The position numbers were made by a program, and so were the translations under genes. The notes under the pieces were generated by a model that ran no database searches, was not told the DNA's origin, and saw only the letters and a program-made list of their open reading frames with translations. 64,000 nt of DNA from Fontisubflavum oceani (GTDB lineage Bacteria; Pseudomonadota; Alphaproteobacteria; Rhodobacterales; Rhodobacteraceae), in NCBI RefSeq assembly GCF_030407165.1, contig NZ_CP129111.1:1550001-1614000 (forward strand), given 5' to 3'. Shown piece after piece: positions 60,353 through 64,000 of this stretch (position 1 is its first letter; each line of letters begins with the position of its first letter).

Positions 60353-61194
60353 GCGGACGCTCCTGAGGCTTGTCGATCCGCACAGTAATCTGTGTCGGAA
60401 CAGACAAACATTCGACCCCCTGTGTCATCAACGATCACTTCGTCGAGATAGCTCTCTTCTGACCCGCACAGGGCGCAGGGATGATCGGCCTTGGAGGGGT
60501 CAAACGGATAGTCCTCGAAATCCAGGCTGACGACCTTGGTATAAGGCGGCACCGCGTAAATCCGCTGCTCCCGGCCCGCGCCGAAAAGCTGCAAAGCGGC
60601 GCTTTCCAATTTCGGATTGTCGAATTTCGGGATCGGTGACGGGTCCATCACATACCGATCCTCAACCGTCACCGGATAGGCATAAGCCGTCGCAATCGAG
60701 CCGTGACGCGCGATATCTTCATAAAGCTTCACATGCATCAGCCCGTATTCCTGAAGCGCATGCATCTTGCGCGTCTCAGTCTCGCGCGGCTCCAAGAAGC
60801 GGAGCGGTTCGGGGATCGGCACTTGATAGACCAGGATTTGATCCTCGGTGAGCAGCGTTTCCGGAATCCGGTGCCGCGTTTGGATCACCGTCGCCTCGGC
60901 GGTCTTTTCGGTCACGTCCACATCGGCGGTCTTCTCAAAGAACTTCCGAATGGAGACGGCGTTTGTCGTGTCATCCGCGCCTTGGTCGATCACCTTGAAC
61001 TTATCCTCCGGCGTCAAACACGCCGCCGAAACCTGCACCCCGCCTGTGCCCCAGCCATAAGGCATCGGCATCTCGCGGCTGGCAAACGGCACCTGATAAC
61101 CCGGGATCGCAACCCCCTTTAGGATCGCGCGGCGGATCATCCGCTTGGTTTGTTCATCGAGATAGGCGAAATTGTAGTGAGTCTGCTCGGTCAT
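60349..61194 (-). CDS. phnJ: Alpha-D-ribose 1-methylphosphonate 5-phosphate C-P lyase
   Basis: PhnJ is the radical-SAM enzyme that breaks the C-P bond. The 281-residue protein starts FAYLDEQTKRMIRRAILKGVAIPGYQVPFASREMPMPYGWGTGGVQ and has near the C-terminus the cysteines CALCGSEES ... FVCSDTDYCAD that hold the 4Fe-4S cluster and the thiyl radical. The length is normal. The ATG at 61194 overlaps the phnI stop (ATGA). Confidence 0.97.
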   Translation of the reverse strand: MTEQTHYNFAYLDEQTKRMIRRAILKGVAIPGYQVPFASREMPMPYGWGTGGVQVSAACLTPEDKFKVIDQGADDTTNAVSIRKFFEKTADVDVTEKTAEATVIQTRHRIPETLLTEDQILVYQVPIPEPLRFLEPRETETRKMHALQEYGLMHVKLYEDIARHGSIATAYAYPVTVEDRYVMDPSPIPKFDNPKLESAALQLFGAGREQRIYAVPPYTKVVSLDFEDYPFDPSKADHPCALCGSEESYLDEVIVDDTGGRMFVCSDTDYCADRQASGASA

Positions 61195-62276
61195 TCCGCC
61201 GCCTCCTGATGACTGGCTTGCGCTTCGGCGCGGAGTTTGCGGATCAGTTCCAGTTCCGATTGGAAATCCACGTAATGGGGCAGTTTGATATGCTCCAAGA
61301 AACCCGTGGCCTGCACATTGTCGGAATGTGAGAGTACGAATTCCTCGTCCTGCGCCGGGGCGCCCACATTGTCTTCGCCCAGTTCTTCCCACCGCATCGC
61401 CCGGTCCACGAGCGCCATGGAAATGGCTTTGCGCTCGGAATGGCCGAAGACCAGCCCATAGCCGCGGGTGAATTGCGGCGGTTCGGTTTTCGACCCGGTG
61501 AATTGGTTCACGGTTTCGCATTCGGTAACCGTGATCTCGCCCAGATCAATCGCAAACCCAAGCTCGGGGATCTCCATCTCGACCGGCAGTTGACCGACGC
61601 GCAGTTCGCCCACAAACGGGTGGTTCCGGCCATAGCCGCGCTGCGTCGAATAGGCCATCGAGAGCACGAACCCTTCATCGCCCCGGCTGAGCGCTTGCAG
61701 TTTCAGCGGTCGGTCGGCGGGGAAGTCGAGTGGCTCCCGGGTCAGGTCGCGTGGGGTGTCCGCGCCCTCTCGCTCGGGCTGGATCAAGTCTTCGCGGGCC
61801 AGGAACTCGGTGACATGTGGCGTCGGCTCAGCGCGTGGGGTGGCTTGCGGTGCCTCGGGCAGGTCACCTTCGGCGGCCAAGGCGAAATCGATCAATCGGT
61901 GCGTGTAGTCGAAAGTCGGTCCCAGAACCTGCCCGCCGGGAACGTCCTTGAACGTTGCGCTCACCCGCCGGTCGCAGGTCATTGCACCGGTGTCGATCGG
62001 CTCGGACGCACCAAACCGGGGGAGCGTGGTCCGATAAGCGCGGATCAGGAACACCGCCTCAATCATATCGCCGCGGGCTTGTTTGATCGCCAGAGCCGCC
62101 AAATCAGGGTCGTAGAGCGAGCCCTCGGCCATGACCCGGTTCACCGCCAGCCGCAATTGCTCGCGGATTTGTGCCACTGACAGCTCGGCCACATCCAAGT
62201 CGCCGCGCCGTTCTTCGGCCAGCCAGGCATGGGCGTTGTCAATTGCCCGCTCGCCGCCTTTCACTGCCACATACAT
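61191..62276 (-). CDS. phnI: C-P lyase subunit PhnI
   Basis: PhnI joins phosphonate to ATP in place of adenine, with PhnG, H and L. The 361-residue protein has MYVAVKGGERAIDNAHAWLAEERRGD, LRLAVNRVMAEGSLYDPDLAALAIKQARGDMIEAVFLIRAYRTTLPR and LSHSDNVQATGFLEHIKLPHYVDFQSELELIRKLR. The ATG at 62276 overlaps phnH by a few bases (ATGA). Confidence 0.96.
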   Translation of the reverse strand: MYVAVKGGERAIDNAHAWLAEERRGDLDVAELSVAQIREQLRLAVNRVMAEGSLYDPDLAALAIKQARGDMIEAVFLIRAYRTTLPRFGASEPIDTGAMTCDRRVSATFKDVPGGQVLGPTFDYTHRLIDFALAAEGDLPEAPQATPRAEPTPHVTEFLAREDLIQPEREGADTPRDLTREPLDFPADRPLKLQALSRGDEGFVLSMAYSTQRGYGRNHPFVGELRVGQLPVEMEIPELGFAIDLGEITVTECETVNQFTGSKTEPPQFTRGYGLVFGHSERKAISMALVDRAMRWEELGEDNVGAPAQDEEFVLSHSDNVQATGFLEHIKLPHYVDFQSELELIRKLRAEAQASHQEAAE

Positions 62277-62845
62277 CAGTCGACCTCCGTCACGAAAGTT
62301 GATCGGGGCAGGGCGGCCAACTGCTCGCCTGCGCAGAACACGCAATCAAACCCAAGCGGGAACTGGGCCCGATTTGCCTGAAACGCCGCGATTTCCGGGA
62401 GGTTTAGTGCCGCTTCCACCTCAATCCCCGGCCCCGTCAATCGCGTGCCCGTGGTGGCAAGCGTGTCTTGTTCCACGATCAACGTCGTCGACCGGTCCGG
62501 ATATTCCGGCGTGCCGATCCGATAGGCCGAGAGTGGGGCCAACGCCTCCCACGTGCCAAGTGCGAAATCGGCGCGTTTGGCGGGAACGACGGGCGCGCCG
62601 GTATGGAAAGTCACCCAAGAGCGTATCGCGTCGGTGTCATGGCTCGGGGCCAGATAAAGCCCCGTCTCAGGATCACAGAGGGTCAGAAGCATAGCGCCCG
62701 CCGCTGGCGAGATCGGCGCGGGCGGGGTAGCACTGGCGACGGTTTCAATCCGCCCGGGCCGCGCCATCGCCTGCAAAACGGCGCGAAACGCGTAGGAGGC
62801 GTCGAAGGCAGGGTTGGCAAAGCCGCCGGTCATCACATCGCGCAT
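62276..62845 (-). CDS. phnH: C-P lyase subunit PhnH
   Basis: The 189-residue protein has the PhnH pattern: GGFANPAFDASYAFRAVLQAMARPGRIETV, AMLLTLCDPETGLYL, GTPEYPDRSTTLIVEQDTL and PLGFDCVFCAGEQLAALPRSTFV. PhnH forms a dimer with a PLP-transferase-like fold within the PhnGHIJ core. Its start overlaps the phnG stop (ATGA). Confidence 0.95.
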   Translation of the reverse strand: MRDVMTGGFANPAFDASYAFRAVLQAMARPGRIETVASATPPAPISPAAGAMLLTLCDPETGLYLAPSHDTDAIRSWVTFHTGAPVVPAKRADFALGTWEALAPLSAYRIGTPEYPDRSTTLIVEQDTLATTGTRLTGPGIEVEAALNLPEIAAFQANRAQFPLGFDCVFCAGEQLAALPRSTFVTEVD

Positions 62846-63297
62846 CAATCTTCCCCCCGAACCATGGTGAAAAACTCGACTTTGGTCGCCGCGGCCCGGG
62901 CGGCGCGCGCATGACCCTTGGTCCTCGCTTCGTCGCGGAGCGGCGCGAGGATGGCCGCCTCCAACGCAGCGGCGTCGCCTGCTTCGGCCAATGCATCGAC
63001 CAGCGCGGCGGTTTTTGCCGCGCGTTTGTCGCGCCCCTGCACATAGCCATGACCAACAGCGCCCGAGCCAAGGCGGACCGAACAGCGTGTGACGGTCATC
63101 TCGCCCAGGTTAAAGGGTGCGCCGACTGCCCCGGCGCGGCCACGCACCATAACGGTGCCAATCTCCGGCGGGCGCAGCATTTCATGCTCAGGGGCCGCGC
63201 CATAGGCCTCCCACAGTGCGGCCAATCGAGCCGCCGGGGCCTGGGCCAAGGTGGACAGCCGGGCGCGCCGGGCTTGTTGATCAGGGATCTCAGACAT
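62845..63297 (-). CDS. phnG: C-P lyase subunit PhnG
   Basis: The 150-residue protein shows the PhnG features: ARLSTLAQAPAARLAALWE, HEMLRPPEIGTVMVRGRAGAVGAPFNLGEMTVTRCSVRLGSGAVGHGYVQGRDKRAAKTAALVDALAEAG and a helical end. It is the first gene of the leftward phnGHIJ-NIPSNAP-hydrolase-KLN operon, in which almost all genes overlap by 4 bp. Confidence 0.95.
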   Translation of the reverse strand: MSEIPDQQARRARLSTLAQAPAARLAALWEAYGAAPEHEMLRPPEIGTVMVRGRAGAVGAPFNLGEMTVTRCSVRLGSGAVGHGYVQGRDKRAAKTAALVDALAEAGDAAALEAAILAPLRDEARTKGHARAARAAATKVEFFTMVRGED

Positions 63298-63319
63298 CTT
63301 GCGGAGTTGTCCATTTTAA

Positions 63320-63334
63320 TATACAACTATACAA
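63320..63334. promoter_or_regulatory. TATACAA direct repeat between phnG and phnF
   Basis: TATACAAC-TATACAA gives two 7-bp direct repeats 8 bp apart in the 106-bp divergent region of phnG and phnF, about 23 bp from the phnG start. This is a good candidate operator for PhnF, or part of the phnG promoter. Confidence 0.45.
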
Positions 63335-63403
63335 ATCTCTTACGCGGATCGCTCGAGTCGGGCAACCCGTGATCGCGTGAAACTTTAATGACAGGGGACC
63401 GTC

Positions 63404-64000
63404 ATGGGCCGCGCCGCAGTTTGGACCTCGATCCGCGACAGCCTTTCGGCAGAGATCGCCAGCGGGCATTACGCGCCGGGTGATCGGCTGCCGACCGAGG
63501 CGGAACTGGCCGCCCGGTTTGGGGTCAACCGCCATACGGTCCGCCGTGCCTTGGCCGATCTGGCGTCGGCCGGAACGGTGTTTCCACGGCGCGGCGCGGG
63601 CGTGTTCGTCACCCACCAACCGACGGACTATCCAATCGGGAAGCGGGTGCGGTTTCATCAAAACCTGATCGCGGCGGGGCGAGAGCCGGGGCGCCAGATC
63701 CTTCATCGCGCCACCCGCGCCGCCGATGCACGCGAGGCCGACGCGCTTGCCATCGCCCCCGGTGATCCGGTGCATGTCTCCGAGGGGGTTTCCTTTGCCG
63801 ACGGGCAACCGATTGCTCTGTCACGGGCCGTTTTTCCCGCCGCGCTGTTCCCCAATCTTCTTATAAACCTGGCGGAAACCAGCTCCGTGACGGCGGCGTT
63901 TAAGGCCGAAGGCTTGATGGACTACACCCGCGCCTGGACCCGGCTGACGGCAATCGCGGCCTCACCCACTCAGGCCGGGCATCTGCGTGTGCCGCCCGGC
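63404..64000 (+). CDS. phnF: GntR-family regulator PhnF (partial)
   Basis: The protein runs off the end of the window after 199 codons. It has the GntR winged HTH (GRAAVWTSIRDSLSAEIASGHYAPGDRLPTEAELAARFGVNRHTVRRALADLASAGTVFPRRGAGVFVT) and the start of a UTRA (HutC-type) effector domain (YPIGKRVRFHQNLIAAGREPGRQILHRATR ... ALSRAVFPAALFPNL). PhnF represses phosphonate genes and responds to a phosphonate or phosphate signal. It is divergent from phnG with 106 bp between them. Confidence 0.93.
   Translation, partial: MGRAAVWTSIRDSLSAEIASGHYAPGDRLPTEAELAARFGVNRHTVRRALADLASAGTVFPRRGAGVFVTHQPTDYPIGKRVRFHQNLIAAGREPGRQILHRATRAADAREADALAIAPGDPVHVSEGVSFADGQPIALSRAVFPAALFPNLLINLAETSSVTAAFKAEGLMDYTRAWTRLTAIAASPTQAGHLRVPPG

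Overview
The window looks like a piece of chromosome from a Rhodobacterales (Roseobacter-group) alphaproteobacterium. The evidence is high-GC coding sequence, an NDUFS4-type complex I accessory subunit, IHF beta next to a LapA-like protein, trpF and trpB on one side and trpA elsewhere, an Mrp antiporter with fused A and B subunits, and a complete C-P lyase locus with the alphaproteobacterial DUF1045 gene and hexapeptide transferase. The assignment rests on gene content and style; no database was consulted.

Layout. 1-5.4 kb: small housekeeping or hypothetical genes, an AT-rich two-gene insert (four-helix membrane protein plus a metallo-beta-lactamase-fold protein broken by an in-frame amber codon), and uvrB with a single-base frameshift. 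5.7-10.5 kb: NDUFS4-like protein, glycosyltransferase, tRNA-Arg(TCT), ihfB, lapA, trpF, a GNAT acetyltransferase and trpB. 10.8-12.1 kb: an unusual locus of two exported Asp-rich proteins and a membrane-anchored LuxR-type regulator. 12.1-17.2 kb: DUF2237, DUF2332-pth, quinone oxidoreductase, 1-Cys peroxiredoxin and an exported rhodanese. 17.7-23.6 kb: the mrpABCDEFG cation/proton antiporter operon.

24.0-38.2 kb is an integrated mobile element of about 14.2 kb, AT-richer than its surroundings. It sits in the 3' end of tRNA-Ser(GCT) and is bounded by a 14-bp direct repeat. It carries a tyrosine integrase interrupted by an ochre codon, an AlpA-like protein, a chain of tiny translationally coupled ORFs including a terminase-small-subunit-like protein, a large helicase-like replication protein with an altered Walker A, a serine recombinase, remnants of head-tail genes, and a membrane protein/ImmA-IrrE protease/beta-family protein operon that could be an accessory (defence-like) module. 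Immediately 3' of the helicase gene lies a strikingly symmetric array of eleven GTGACGA repeats around a GTTCGGC tandem repeat and an AT tract. I read it as a candidate replication origin of the element, which in organisation resembles a phage satellite or a decayed prophage. This is the most interesting part of the window.

38.2-48.7 kb returns to core sequence: ychF, a MATE exporter, a VOC protein, trpA, an alpha-hydroxyacid oxidase, a frameshifted MFS transporter, rplY with a clear terminator, an exported agmatine-deiminase-family protein, a saccharopine-dehydrogenase-like enzyme and an Lrp-family regulator. 48.8-64.0 kb is the phosphonate locus: phnD-C-E-E uptake, a hexapeptide transferase, a phnM-like gene with a TIM-barrel isomerase-like partner, canonical phnM, DUF1045, and a tightly overlapping phnG-H-I-J/NIPSNAP/alpha-beta hydrolase/phnK-L-N operon facing phnF, which runs off the window. 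A good Pho-box match lies between the hexapeptide transferase and the phnM-like gene.

Five genes are broken as read: two by in-frame stops (MBL protein, integrase) and three by one missing base (uvrB, MFS, head-tail gene). Two of the missing bases fall in runs of five C/G, so sequencing error is a real possibility for uvrB and the MFS gene.
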